Counted from the stretch's first letter, positions 22,524 to 30,246 are shown. The stretch: DNA of 31,040 nt from Caldifarciminota bacterium 4484_18 (GCA_002256535.1 NMUJ01000001.1:1-31040); one strand, 5' to 3'. Numbers and translations are program-made. Notes: generated by a model not told the origin, from the sequence alone.

Positions 22524-23307
22524 CTCTACCTCCTCGTTTGATATCATCAATAACAAAGTTTACCAATCTGTTATTCTCAAGCTTAACCTTAACTTCACGT
22601 TGAAATACACGTACCTCGAGCACCTCACCCCGTCCATAAGGGGTGTGAACAATTTCACCCACCTGAGGGAAATCTTTCATCACTTTTTCATAAAAATCTT
22701 TCTCAAACCCCAAGCAACACATGAGCCGCCCACATAACCCAGTGAGTTTATCTGCACCCGCAAATATATTCTGCAGTTTCACCCCCTGTAGAGTTATGAG
22801 TTGAAACTCCTTAAGGAATGTCGCACAACAGAGTGTACGGCCACATAGGCCAAACCCGCCCATCTTCTGTGCAGCTTCACGTGGCCCTATCGCACGTAAC
22901 CTCACTCGTACTTTGAAGTTCTTACCTACCGAACGTGCAAGCCCTTTAAGGTCGACTTTCTTTGTAGCTAAGTAGAAGATTTCGACTTTCCTCTCCGACA
23001 ACGTAAGATGCGAATCCACGATACGTACATCTAACCCCTTGCTGTAGATAGTTTCACGTGAGAATGCGAGTATCTCCTTCGCACGTAACTTAACCTGTTC
23101 CCACTTCGTTAGATCTTCGAGCGATGCCTTACGTATGAATTTGTCACCCTCCCCTTCCTGTGGAGCTATAGTATCGACCACCCCTATGTCTTCGTCGCCA
23201 TCGTAATCAAAAACTATTATATCGCCAGATTCAAGTTCTTCGTCTGGCGCTACGACCCACCTTATGGGGTCGAGTTCGTGAAACCTCACTTTTACAAGGT
23301 TCTGCAT
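22486..23307 (-). CDS. ricT: PSP1-domain regulatory iron-sulfur protein RicT (YaaT)
   Basis: This 273-residue PSP1-family protein is the counterpart of Bacillus RicT/YaaT, which with RicA and RicF forms an iron-sulfur complex that influences RNA processing. Conserved features include S-H-L-T-L-S-E-R-K-V-E-I-F-Y, the I-G-P-R-E-A-A-Q-K-M-G-G-F-G-L-C-G-R-T-L-C-C segment, and L-T-G-L-C-G-R-L-M-C-C-L-G-F-E, giving two Cys pairs plus single Cys residues that can hold clusters. The ATG at 23307 has a good Shine-Dalgarno (ggggaggtt) and sits 1 nt after the nadK stop. A longer upstream frame overlaps nadK and is not used. No ricA or ricF gene is near. In Gram-negative relatives the role is not well defined. 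Confidence 0.9.
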   Translation of the reverse strand: MQNLVKVRFHELDPIRWVVAPDEELESGDIIVFDYDGDEDIGVVDTIAPQEGEGDKFIRKASLEDLTKWEQVKLRAKEILAFSRETIYSKGLDVRIVDSHLTLSERKVEIFYLATKKVDLKGLARSVGKNFKVRVRLRAIGPREAAQKMGGFGLCGRTLCCATFLKEFQLITLQGVKLQNIFAGADKLTGLCGRLMCCLGFEKDFYEKVMKDFPQVGEIVHTPYGRGEVLEVRVFQREVKVKLENNRLVNFVIDDIKRGGRDETTGSESREDT

Positions 23308-23308
23308 G

Positions 23309-23500
23309 TTAACCTCCCCAATGAAACTTATTACGTAAGGTTTGTAGAAATGACTTACCATGTATTTGTATAGTGTAGTCTGCTTTTTGGGTGACAATAC
23401 GTTCACCGGGTGCAACATTTAGCTTAGTCTGGCCATCACCTATGAGTAACGCAGGTTGGTTACGGGTTTCAAATGCTATCTTAACGGTATCAGGTAACAC
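23309..23500 (-). pseudogene. nadK: NAD kinase, C-terminal part (out of frame with the start)
   Basis: The end of NAD kinase is read here in a frame different from the 5' part. Matches to the family start before the ATG at 23500, with P-I-C-P-H-T-L-G-A-R-P-L-V at about 23503-23541, and continue with L-P-D-T-V-K-I-A-F-E-T-R and L-L-I-G-D-G-Q-T-K-L-N-V to the end. Two tandem duplications of 35 bp and 23 bp upstream put it out of frame. Without them the whole gene is one frame of 783 nt. Confidence 0.85.
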
Positions 23501-23537
23501 TAATGGCCTTGCACCTAACGTATGTGGGCATATAGGT

Positions 23538-23583
23538 ACAAACAGTATTGCTGGTAGTATACAAACAGTATTGCTGGTAGTAT
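23538..23583. repeat. Exact 23-bp tandem duplication in nadK
   Basis: The 23-bp unit, starting acaaacagtattgctgg, occurs at 23538-23560 and 23561-23583 with no mismatch. One copy in frame gives P-I-L-P-A-I-L-F-V-P-I-C-P-H, as expected for NAD kinase; two copies break it. Confidence 0.95.
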
Positions 23584-23625
23584 CGGATAAACAATAGGTC
23601 CACCAGCTGCAAGCGCGTATGCGGT

Positions 23626-23695
23626 CGATCCTGTGGGTGTGGAGATTATGAACCCATCTGCGATCCTGTGGGTGTGGAGATTATGAACCCATCTG
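23626..23695. repeat. Exact 35-bp tandem duplication in nadK
   Basis: The 35-bp unit, starting cgatcctgtgggtgtgg, occurs at 23626-23660 and 23661-23695 with no mismatch. It repeats the codons for the D-G-F-I-I-S-T-P-T-G-S region and causes the stop after G-S-Q-M-G-S. Removing one copy restores S-T-P-T-G-S-T-A-Y. Confidence 0.96.
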
Positions 23696-24149
23696 CTGAG
23701 AAGTTGGCAACATACTCATTATCTACCCATACCCAGAACTGTAGCAACCGGCCCGGTTCTTTTGGTAGCAACACGATATCATTTAAGCCAACAATTTTAC
23801 CACCATCCGGATGTTGTGCCTCTAATACCAGACGTTCCTGTGTGTAGAAGTCACCTTTTAAACTTCCTACGTTTATACCTAATATCGGTATGTGACGTTC
23901 ACCAATAAGCCGTGCAGCAGTAAGTAATGTGCCGTCACCACCAAGTGCCATCACCATATCCGTGTGATGTAACTCCTCCGGCGTAGCAGTTGAACATATT
24001 GTAGCCATTATATTTTCCGGTTGTGACGTAAAATAACATGTAAATTGCAACTCATGCCTACGTAGCCAATCGATAAGCTCTGGCAGCACCACAGCTGCCA
24101 ATGGCCGTTTTGGATTTATTACCAATCCTATATTTCTTAGTTTGCCCAT
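23646..24149 (-). CDS. nadK: NAD kinase, N-terminal part, prematurely terminated
   Basis: NAD kinase makes NADP+ from NAD+. The catalytic G-G-D-G-T motif is at residues 70-74, G-I-N-V-G-S-L at about 92-98, L-N-D-I-V-L at about 123-128, and F-S-A-D-G-F-I-I-S-T-P-T-G-S follows. The frame then ends at residue 167, because a 35-bp duplication replays the same codons out of frame. Removing it and a second 23-bp duplication leaves 783 nt, 260 residues ending at 23309. That is still short: the G-F-L-T-E motif and the following helix, normally between G-S-L and K-G-D-F-Y-T-Q-E-R, are absent, an apparent in-frame loss of about 18-20 residues. The ATG has no Shine-Dalgarno but has a promoter-like element 7 nt upstream. 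NadK is normally essential. Confidence 0.88.
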   Translation of the reverse strand: MGKLRNIGLVINPKRPLAAVVLPELIDWLRRHELQFTCYFTSQPENIMATICSTATPEELHHTDMVMALGGDGTLLTAARLIGERHIPILGINVGSLKGDFYTQERLVLEAQHPDGGKIVGLNDIVLLPKEPGRLLQFWVWVDNEYVANFSADGFIISTPTGSQMGS

Positions 24150-24156
24150 CGTAAAT

Positions 24157-24183
24157 ATATTACGTAAAAATTGGGTGGGTCAA
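24157..24183 (-). promoter_or_regulatory. Candidate nadK promoter giving a leaderless transcript
   Basis: On the minus strand TTGACC (24183-24178) and TAATAT (24162-24157) are 15 nt apart. Seven nt separate TAATAT from the nadK ATG, where transcription would start, and there is no Shine-Dalgarno. This fits a leaderless mRNA. Confidence 0.5.
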
Positions 24184-24229
24184 CTTCAACGTAAACTGAT
24201 AACCAGCAGGTATCTCTCTTATATGACGC

Positions 24230-25291
24230 TTATTTACGTGTCATCTGTAACAGTACAGCAGCTATCACTATGAATACGAGATTGGGCAACCATGCTGCCA
24301 GTGCAGGTGATAAGAAGCCAGCCTTACCAAGCGCCTTACCGGTTTGGGTTAGCCCCCAATAAACGAAGCTCATAAGAAATGCAAACGCAAACCCCCATGC
24401 GAAACCGCTCAACCTCACGTTAACAGCAATAGGTAATGCAATAAGCAAGACGATGAGCCCCGTAAGCGAAAACGCTATACGGGTGTGTAGCTCAACCTCC
24501 TCATCAACAGTATCTTCACCACCCGCACGTAACTTGTTGATATACTGGCGTAGCTCCGGTATACGTAGCTCTTCGAGGAACTTAGCCTCAAAGAGAAACG
24601 ACCTAAACGTAACGTACCAGTTGGGTTGGTAGCTTGCAAACTGTACGAACTTTTCGGTATCGAAATCGTACAATTTACCGTCGTAAATGTACCACTTATT
24701 GTACCATTCTGCGCGATTGGCATCCAACCTTGTAGTAATACGGCCATCCTCAAACTTATAAACCGTAAGCCGTACCAGTGTATATTTTTCAGGTATTAAT
24801 CTATCGACCTTAAAAAATATGCCATCTTCACTCATCAGATATATGCGTTTGCGTTTGATATCTTCGTAACGACGATGAAATATCTGTTCACTCAATAACC
24901 TTTTATGCCAAGCAGCGCGTGTGCTAAGCTCCTCATCCATCAGGAATATGGATAAGCTCAACAAGATGCCAACGATTATGAGCGGCGCAAACAATCGGTA
25001 CAAGCTTATACCGCTGGCTTTAAATGCGATTAGCTCAAAGTTACGCGAAAGTGTCCCTACAGCTGCAATACCAGCGATCAACACCGCTATAGGTGCGATT
25101 ATGCGGGTAACAGCTACTGGTGCCTCGTAAAGGTAGTAGAGTAAGATTTTGCTCCCCGGTACTTTGAGTGCTATAAAACGTGACATCTTTTCGAACATAT
25201 CCACAACCACATAGATGAACGTAATAGCGGTGAGGCTTAACCCAAACATACGCAAGAACCCTTTAATTATATAGCGGTCGGTAATTTTCAT
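24230..25291 (-). CDS. lptG: LPS export permease LptG-like (YjgP/YjgQ family)
   Basis: LptG, with LptF and the LptB ATPase, extracts lipopolysaccharide from the inner membrane for transport to the outer membrane. The 353-residue protein has the family layout: three membrane helices in the first ~120 residues (opening D-R-Y-I-I-K-G-F-L), a periplasmic jellyroll domain at about 125-260, and three C-terminal helices. The F-E-L-I-A-F-K-A-S-G-I-S-L-Y-R-L motif of the LptB-coupling helix is clear at about 77-92. The start overlaps the end of the preceding lptF gene by 4 bp. Which of the pair is F and which G rests on order and is less certain than the family. LptB was not seen. Confidence 0.9.
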   Translation of the reverse strand: MKITDRYIIKGFLRMFGLSLTAITFIYVVVDMFEKMSRFIALKVPGSKILLYYLYEAPVAVTRIIAPIAVLIAGIAAVGTLSRNFELIAFKASGISLYRLFAPLIIVGILLSLSIFLMDEELSTRAAWHKRLLSEQIFHRRYEDIKRKRIYLMSEDGIFFKVDRLIPEKYTLVRLTVYKFEDGRITTRLDANRAEWYNKWYIYDGKLYDFDTEKFVQFASYQPNWYVTFRSFLFEAKFLEELRIPELRQYINKLRAGGEDTVDEEVELHTRIAFSLTGLIVLLIALPIAVNVRLSGFAWGFAFAFLMSFVYWGLTQTGKALGKAGFLSPALAAWLPNLVFIVIAAVLLQMTRK

Positions 25292-26388
25292 CTACGTAGA
25301 TTCCGTATGAAAAGGCATACCCCTACCACCCCCAATATTATATTGGCAAACCACATACTTAACCAGGGTGCAATTATACCACGATCGCCGAGCGTTTCAC
25401 CACCTACTAAGCACACATAGTAAAAAATGAAAAAAGGGAGTGCGATACCGAAACTCAACCCCGCACCCACCTTACGTAGTGTTAGTGCGATACCGAGCCC
25501 AAGCACTGTAAGCACCACAGGTGAAAAAGCGAGCGCTAATTTCTTGTGATATTCAACCATTAACCGACTTACCCTTAACCGCTTGTATTCGATGGATTCT
25601 TTACCATGCTTTATTTCGACGATACGTTGCTTGATACCAGATAGCGATAGCTCGCTATCTCTACGATGACGTGCACCATGGTATTTGGTTTTTGCCTCTA
25701 ACGATACCTTAAGCACATACTTGGGGAAGGCCACTTTTTGATAGCTATTCTCGCTCGCTGTATGTATTTCACCGTCTATCAAGTGTAGTACAAGTATAGA
25801 GTCACGTGAGTAAAGGTACCCTTCACGTGCGACTATGGTACGATAGGGTGGAACTTTCTCAAAAATAGTGATCCCCTCCAGGTGACCTGTTTTATGCTCT
25901 ACCTCTAACACGTACAGATCATAATCTGGTAGCTCTGAAAATATCACACGTGGCTTTATACGATACGTGGGCTTCTCGTACGCAATAGTATAGAGTAGCT
26001 TACGTAGCTTAAAGTTGGCATCCGGTACCACGTGATTGGTTAGGTAGAATACCCCACCCGTCACTATCAATGAAAGTATAAACGGTACTATCGATATGTT
26101 CATGGGATGTACGCCGCACCCTTTTAATGCCAGTAGTTCAAAGTCCTGATTCAACCGCCCAAATGCCATAAGGTGTGCAATAAATATACCCATAGGTATG
26201 GTGAACACAAATATAAATGGTAATGAATACAGCAAGACACGTGCTATTTGGATAGGTTTCACTCCCTTACCGATGATGTCCCATACCATGAGGAAGAATT
26301 GGTTCATCAACAGTATCAATGTAAGTACACCTATACCAAGCACAAAAGGAGGTAACTCCTCCTTAAGAATGTATCTGTGAAGTATCAT
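25288..26388 (-). CDS. lptF: LPS export permease LptF-like (YjgP/YjgQ family)
   Basis: This 366-residue partner of LptG opens with L-H-R-Y-I-L-K-E-E-L-P-P-F, has three N-terminal helices, and then the coupling-helix motif N-Q-D-F-E-L-L-A-L-K-G-C-G-V-H-P. The periplasmic jellyroll is at about 125-260 and three C-terminal helices close the protein (L-A-F-S-P-V-V-L-T-V-L-G-L-G-I-A-L). The ATG is 19 nt after the stop of the PpiD/SurA-like gene and a ggaggt stretch is not seen before it. The pair is evidence for an outer membrane with LPS or a similar glycolipid. Confidence 0.9.
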   Translation of the reverse strand: MILHRYILKEELPPFVLGIGVLTLILLMNQFFLMVWDIIGKGVKPIQIARVLLYSLPFIFVFTIPMGIFIAHLMAFGRLNQDFELLALKGCGVHPMNISIVPFILSLIVTGGVFYLTNHVVPDANFKLRKLLYTIAYEKPTYRIKPRVIFSELPDYDLYVLEVEHKTGHLEGITIFEKVPPYRTIVAREGYLYSRDSILVLHLIDGEIHTASENSYQKVAFPKYVLKVSLEAKTKYHGARHRRDSELSLSGIKQRIVEIKHGKESIEYKRLRVSRLMVEYHKKLALAFSPVVLTVLGLGIALTLRKVGAGLSFGIALPFFIFYYVCLVGGETLGDRGIIAPWLSMWFANIILGVVGVCLFIRNLRR

Positions 26389-26407
26389 CTACTGTAGATA
26401 GCGTTTA

Positions 26408-27781
26408 CTATCGGACGTAAAACCTGTAATCCTCTATTTTGGTATGATGTTTGAGGTTTTCAACCCATGAATTATAGAAGTCTTGCTGGTACTGGATGAT
26501 ATAGTCATGTACAAAGCCGGTATCGGATTGGAACTCATCCATGGTGGGTTCCTTCTTATCGATAACTTTGACAAGATAGCCACATGAATCAAGCACCACC
26601 TTACCCACTGCACCAGAGTCTATAGCCAGTACTTGATAGTAGAAGCTTCTCTCAGTGATCCCCCATATTGTATCGAGTACAGTAAACCACGGTGATAGTT
26701 TGCTTTTATTCTGATATTTTGTGAAGTAAGGTCTAATCGAATCCAGATATGTAGCCAACCGTTGCCGATAAATTGTGGTAGTAATCAAGTTACGAGCCTG
26801 CTCTACCGGCAAATATTCATACTCGGGTTCATACTTCATGTAGGGGTTGTAAATGATCCTCAAATAATAGACGGTATCATCTGAACCTATCGCAAGTATA
26901 TGGCCTTCGTTGTAAGTTTTAAGTGCATACGTAAGTGGTATACCTGCTATGGTATCGCCTGCAACAGTATCAACTATAAGCCCATAATCCTTAATTACAG
27001 AAGACCAGTGTTCACCTTTATCAAGTCGCGAATATACGAGGCCAACTTTGGCTTCACCTTCTTCAGTATTACGCGGTATAGTTACACACTCGAAACGCGG
27101 TTTTGCCAGTGTTTTGAACTCCTCCTTGTGTGCCTCGTAATATTGGTATATTGTAGTATCATCGATATCAAATTGAGGTACAAACCTAACCCCACGTATC
27201 TTCATGCGTGTTTTACGTTCACGGTAGCGTTCCCATAACTCCTGCATCGTGGGTCGCACATAGCCGGTGACCTCAGCAAATAAGCGCTGTCGTGTTATAT
27301 TGTACCGTATCAGATGTTCGTAATTTTCAAAGTATGGACGTGCACGTGGGTCACTCAATAGCTCCCAATATCTATCATAATCAAAAGTACCGTCTTCACG
27401 TAGGAAGCTCGAGTCATTACGTAACTCCTGTGGCGGATATTTCTTTATCAGCTCGATAATAGTTTCATCCGAAGGCATCAACCCCTTCTTACGTACTTCG
27501 TTATCAAGAATAATTTCTGTGACTAAGTTATCAAACGCAAATGCTTCCACCTCCTCAGGTGTAAGCGTGGTATCACGAGCAATGTTGTTTACCACTCTTC
27601 TATAATGGTCATCCTTCACTATTGTGTTACCAATCTTGGCGATATAGCCTTTTTCACGCATAGTCAACGTACGTGTAGACGTAAAGTGTAACCCCCACTG
27701 CAAAAATATAAATAGGATGAAAAGTGCAGCAGCAAACCACAAAAATACTACCATCTTTTGGCGTAACTTCTGCATCGCCAT
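26408..27781 (-). CDS. PpiD/SurA-like periplasmic folding factor, membrane-anchored
   Basis: This 457-residue protein has one N-terminal membrane helix (about 10-30, V-V-F-L-W-F-A-A-A-L-F-I-L-F-I-F-L) followed by a long periplasmic region. Residues about 40-190 follow the SurA/PpiD N-terminal chaperone fold: the start I-A-K-I-G-N-T-I-V and the helix A-F-A-F-D-N-L-V-T-E-I-I-L-D-N-E-V-R-K-K-G are typical. The later part looks like a PpiC-type parvulin domain (Y-Y-E-A-H-K-E-E-F-K...L-D-K-G-E-H-W-S-S-V-I-K-D-Y-G), but active-site residues are poorly kept, so it may act as a chaperone only. Its ATG overlaps the rplJ stop (TGATG), which is unusual, since rplL normally sits there. The lptF-lptG genes follow, consistent with envelope biogenesis. 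Confidence 0.78.
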   Translation of the reverse strand: MAMQKLRQKMVVFLWFAAALFILFIFLQWGLHFTSTRTLTMREKGYIAKIGNTIVKDDHYRRVVNNIARDTTLTPEEVEAFAFDNLVTEIILDNEVRKKGLMPSDETIIELIKKYPPQELRNDSSFLREDGTFDYDRYWELLSDPRARPYFENYEHLIRYNITRQRLFAEVTGYVRPTMQELWERYRERKTRMKIRGVRFVPQFDIDDTTIYQYYEAHKEEFKTLAKPRFECVTIPRNTEEGEAKVGLVYSRLDKGEHWSSVIKDYGLIVDTVAGDTIAGIPLTYALKTYNEGHILAIGSDDTVYYLRIIYNPYMKYEPEYEYLPVEQARNLITTTIYRQRLATYLDSIRPYFTKYQNKSKLSPWFTVLDTIWGITERSFYYQVLAIDSGAVGKVVLDSCGYLVKVIDKKEPTMDEFQSDTGFVHDYIIQYQQDFYNSWVENLKHHTKIEDYRFYVR

Positions 27782-28299
27782 CAGGTCCCCTGTTTACTTT
27801 TGATGGCGTCAAGTGTAGCCACCAACGTCTGCAGAAGGTTTTGCAATACACCCATAAGTTGTGATATGGGGGTTGCTACAGTATTCACAGCTTGTGTTAG
27901 TAATTCATCTCTGGATGGTAACTTAGCAAGTGCTTGTACCTCGTTTTCATCAAGCAGCTCACCTTCAACCCATGCAGCTTTGATTTTGAGTTTCTTGAAT
28001 TCGTTGATAAATTCCATCAACACTTTCGGTATGACATACGGATCGTCGTAGTTTAGACATATCGCAGTTGGACCTACTAATTTCTCTATAAGTTCGGACT
28101 TATTGGCCTTTTCGGATGCCCGCTGTAGTAAGCGATTTCTTACTACCCTGAAAGTGATACCTCTCTCGCGTAGCCGTTTACGTAAAATATGCATCTCACT
28201 TACGTTAAGTCCGGAGAAATCCGTAAGATATATACCCGGGGCGTCCTTGATAAGATTAGCAAGCTCTTCTACCACCTTGGGTTTGTCCTTTTTGAGCAT
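27781..28299 (-). CDS. rplJ: 50S ribosomal protein L10
   Basis: L10 forms the base of the ribosomal stalk and carries L7/L12 dimers on its C-terminal helix. The 172-residue protein has K-P-K-V-V-E-E-L-A-N-L-I-K-D-A-P-G-I, L-T-D-F-S-G-L-N-V-S-E-M, L-R-K-R-L-R-E-R-G-I-T-F-R-V-V-R-N and the K-A-A-W-V-E-G-E segment. It ends in the amphipathic helix V-A-T-P-I-S-Q-L-M-G-V-L-Q-N-L-L. The ATG at 28299 has a strong Shine-Dalgarno (aggaggtgat); the longer upstream frame overlaps rplA and is not used. rplL does not follow: the next gene overlaps the stop codon. Confidence 0.96.
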   Translation of the reverse strand: MLKKDKPKVVEELANLIKDAPGIYLTDFSGLNVSEMHILRKRLRERGITFRVVRNRLLQRASEKANKSELIEKLVGPTAICLNYDDPYVIPKVLMEFINEFKKLKIKAAWVEGELLDENEVQALAKLPSRDELLTQAVNTVATPISQLMGVLQNLLQTLVATLDAIKSKQGT

Positions 28300-28300
28300 A

Positions 28301-29008
28301 TCACCTCCTGGCTTGTAGTTCGTTGAATAACTCACGTAGGTTGATCTTGAGACCCGACCCCATAGTTGATGATATATGCATCGATTGTATGTAGGACCCC
28401 TTGGCGCCGGCAGGTTTTGCATCGAGTAATGCTTGTACCAACTCGAGGATATTTTCGTAAAGTGCATCTTCTGTGAAGGACATCTTACCTACAGGTACGT
28501 GTATATCACCAGTACGGCTGAGCTTGAAGTCTACTCTTCCCTTTTTGAGCTCTCGTATAACGTCAGCTGGATTGTTGGTAACCGTACCGGTTTTGGGGCT
28601 TGGCATCAACCCCCTTGGCCCCAGTATCCTACCCAGTTTAGCTACGTCTTTCATAACTTCAGGTGTAGCCACGACTGCATCAAATTCGAGCCATCCCTTT
28701 TGGATCTTCTCAATGTATTCATCACTCCCTACGTAATCGGCACCCGCTTCTTTAGCTTCATCGACTGCACTTTTGGTCAATACCAGCACACGTTTGGTCT
28801 TGCCAGTACCATGAGGTAGTACTACACTACCGCGTACCATTTGATCAGAACGTCTCGGGTCCAATCCCATGTGGAAGGCGACCTCTACAGTTTCGTCAAA
28901 TTTGGTGCATGCTACTTCTTTCAGTATCTTGATCGCTTCACGTAGTGAGTACTCCTTCGTAGTGTCAACCTTCTCCAATATAGCGCGCATACGTTTGGAA
29001 CGCTTCAT
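28301..29008 (-). CDS. rplA: 50S ribosomal protein L1
   Basis: L1 binds 23S rRNA at the E-site stalk and often represses its own operon. The 235-residue product has the standard features: Y-S-L-R-E-A-I-K-I-L-K-E, F-D-E-T-V-E-V-A-F-H-M-G-L-D-P-R-R-S-D-Q, V-V-L-P-H-G-T-G-K, the G-R-I-L-G-P-R-G-L-M-P-S-P-K-T-G-T-V motif and the C-terminal S-M-H-I-S-S-T-M-G. The start ATGA overlaps the rplK stop. The stop lies 1 nt before the rplJ start, within the Shine-Dalgarno zone. Confidence 0.97.
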   Translation of the reverse strand: MKRSKRMRAILEKVDTTKEYSLREAIKILKEVACTKFDETVEVAFHMGLDPRRSDQMVRGSVVLPHGTGKTKRVLVLTKSAVDEAKEAGADYVGSDEYIEKIQKGWLEFDAVVATPEVMKDVAKLGRILGPRGLMPSPKTGTVTNNPADVIRELKKGRVDFKLSRTGDIHVPVGKMSFTEDALYENILELVQALLDAKPAGAKGSYIQSMHISSTMGSGLKINLRELFNELQARR

Positions 29009-29439
29009 CTTTCCTCCACCTCTATACCCATCGAACGTGCGGTACCCATTACGATCTTGACAGCTTTATCGAGGTCGTCGGTGTTAAGTTCATCCAGCTT
29101 ATACTTGGCAATCTCGACCACCTTTTCGTAAGGGATTTTGGCAACCGTTTCACGACCAGGTTGAGCTGCCCCTTTGACAATATTGGCGGCTTTCTTCAGA
29201 AGGAAAGAAGTTGGCGGTTTACGAAATTCGAGCTCGAAACTCTTATCCTCGTATATTGTGATGATCACAGGGATGATGTTGCCTGCCTGATCCCTCGTCT
29301 TCGCATTGTATTCTTGGACGAACTTACCAAGGTTTATACCATACGTACCAAGTGTAGTACCTACTGGTGGTCCCGGTGTAGCTTCACCCGCCTTCAGATA
29401 GAGTTTAACTTTAGTGACAACTTTCTTCCTGCGTGCCAT
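29005..29439 (-). CDS. rplK: 50S ribosomal protein L11
   Basis: L11 forms the GTPase-associated centre with 23S rRNA and is the target site of thiostrepton-type antibiotics. The 144-residue protein begins M-A-R-R-K-K-V-V-T-K-V-K-L-Y-L at 29439, after a strong Shine-Dalgarno (aaggagga), and the upstream frame extension is rejected. The antibiotic-site loop reads P-P-V-G-T-T-L-G-T-Y-G-I-N (24-36) where most bacteria have P-P-V-G-P-A-L-G-Q-x-G-V-N. The C-terminal RNA-binding domain (K-P-P-T-S-F-L-L-K-K-A-A, with T-A-R-S-M-G-I-E-V near the end) is normal. It is followed by rplA with a 4-bp overlap. Confidence 0.97.
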   Translation of the reverse strand: MARRKKVVTKVKLYLKAGEATPGPPVGTTLGTYGINLGKFVQEYNAKTRDQAGNIIPVIITIYEDKSFELEFRKPPTSFLLKKAANIVKGAAQPGRETVAKIPYEKVVEIAKYKLDELNTDDLDKAVKIVMGTARSMGIEVEER

Positions 29440-29449
29440 CTGTTCCTCC

Positions 29450-29974
29450 TTATAAAGGTTCAACTTGGTGGAAGCTTAACTCCACCGGTGTTTGCCTACC
29501 AAGTATTGTGACAAGTAATTTAACCCTTCCTTTTTCAGGGTAAACCTCCTCCACCACACCAGTGAAATCGACAAACGGTCCATCTACAATCCTTAAGGTA
29601 TCACCTTTCTGGAATGGTACCTCGACAACACGTTCCTCTTCAGCTTTCTTAAATTCTAACAACCGGTTAGCTTCTTCGTCACTCAACGGATAAGGTTCAC
29701 GCCCTCTACCTGGTGTATAGAGGATGCCGCGGATTGAGTTCAACATCTCACGCACTTTATCGTCCAACTCCATGTACAGGGCTACATAACCAGGGAATAG
29801 CTTCTTGCTGGTTTGGCTTTTACCTTTGTCAGTAAATACAGTTACAATACGATGTGGGATGAATATAGTTTCAATCTTACCCACAAGATTACGTGCTGCA
29901 GCCTCTTCTTGGATAATCTTAGCTATACGTTTTTCGGCGCCCGAACGTACACGTACGAGATACCAGCGTTTCAT
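29450..29974 (-). CDS. nusG: Transcription termination/antitermination factor NusG
   Basis: NusG binds RNA polymerase and links it to Rho or the ribosome. The 174-residue protein has the NGN domain at about 1-120 (W-Y-L-V-R-V-R-S-G-A-E-K-R-I, K-L-F-P-G-Y-V-A-L-Y-M-E-L, G-R-G-R-E-P-Y-P-L). The KOW domain follows at about 120-174 (F-Q-K-G-D-T-L-R-I-V-D-G-P-F-V-D-F-T-G-V-V-E). Position between secE and rplK is the classical order. The distance to secE is 1 nt. Confidence 0.97.
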   Translation of the reverse strand: MKRWYLVRVRSGAEKRIAKIIQEEAAARNLVGKIETIFIPHRIVTVFTDKGKSQTSKKLFPGYVALYMELDDKVREMLNSIRGILYTPGRGREPYPLSDEEANRLLEFKKAEEERVVEVPFQKGDTLRIVDGPFVDFTGVVEEVYPEKGRVKLLVTILGRQTPVELSFHQVEPL

Positions 29975-29975
29975 G

Positions 29976-30164
29976 TTACCTCACTAATCGGGTAATAAAT
30001 AGGGCAAAGATGCGATCCACAAAAACAAGATATATACCCACAATTAAGACAAAAAATATTACAATCCATGTAGTCACCCACAGCTCTTGCCATGGTGACC
30101 ATGTCATTTTACGTAACTCCTCTGCTGCTTCGTGTATAAACTGTCTTACTTTACGCCACATCAT
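29976..30164 (-). CDS. secE: Preprotein translocase subunit SecE
   Basis: This is a 62-residue single-helix SecE, the clamp of the SecYEG channel. The cytoplasmic amphipathic segment (V-R-Q-F-I-H-E-A-A-E-E-L-R-K-M-T-W-S-P-W-Q-E-L) carries the conserved E-L-x-K-x-x-W-P-like motif, with S-P here. A membrane helix (about 28-50) follows. It lies 9 nt after the tRNA-Trp gene and 1 nt before nusG. rpmG (L33), which often sits between tRNA-Trp and secE, is absent. Confidence 0.95.
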   Translation of the reverse strand: MMWRKVRQFIHEAAEELRKMTWSPWQELWVTTWIVIFFVLIVGIYLVFVDRIFALFITRLVR

Positions 30165-30173
30165 AAAAATAAG

Positions 30174-30246
30174 CAGGCCCGGGAGGACTTGAACCCCCAG
30201 CCCCCGGATTTGGAGTCCGGTGCTCTGCCTGTTGAGCTACGGGCCC
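30174..30246 (-). tRNA. tRNA-Trp (anticodon CCA)
   Basis: Read on the minus strand the gene begins GGGCCCG and its acceptor is closed by CGGGCCT (a G-U first pair). The anticodon stem-loop is ccggactCCAaatccgg and the T-loop ggttcaagtcc. Discriminator G is typical of bacterial tRNA-Trp. No CCA is encoded. It heads the secE-nusG-rplKAJ operon, as in many bacteria. Confidence 0.96.

Noticed and set aside
2391..23695. Short direct repeats as CRISPR, attachment sites or insertion-sequence target duplications
   Set aside because: Each is a different unit in two adjacent copies with no spacer and no inserted element between them.
23309..24149. Programmed ribosomal frameshifting in nadK
   Set aside because: The frame breaks coincide exactly with perfect tandem duplications, and no slippery site or structure is needed to explain them.
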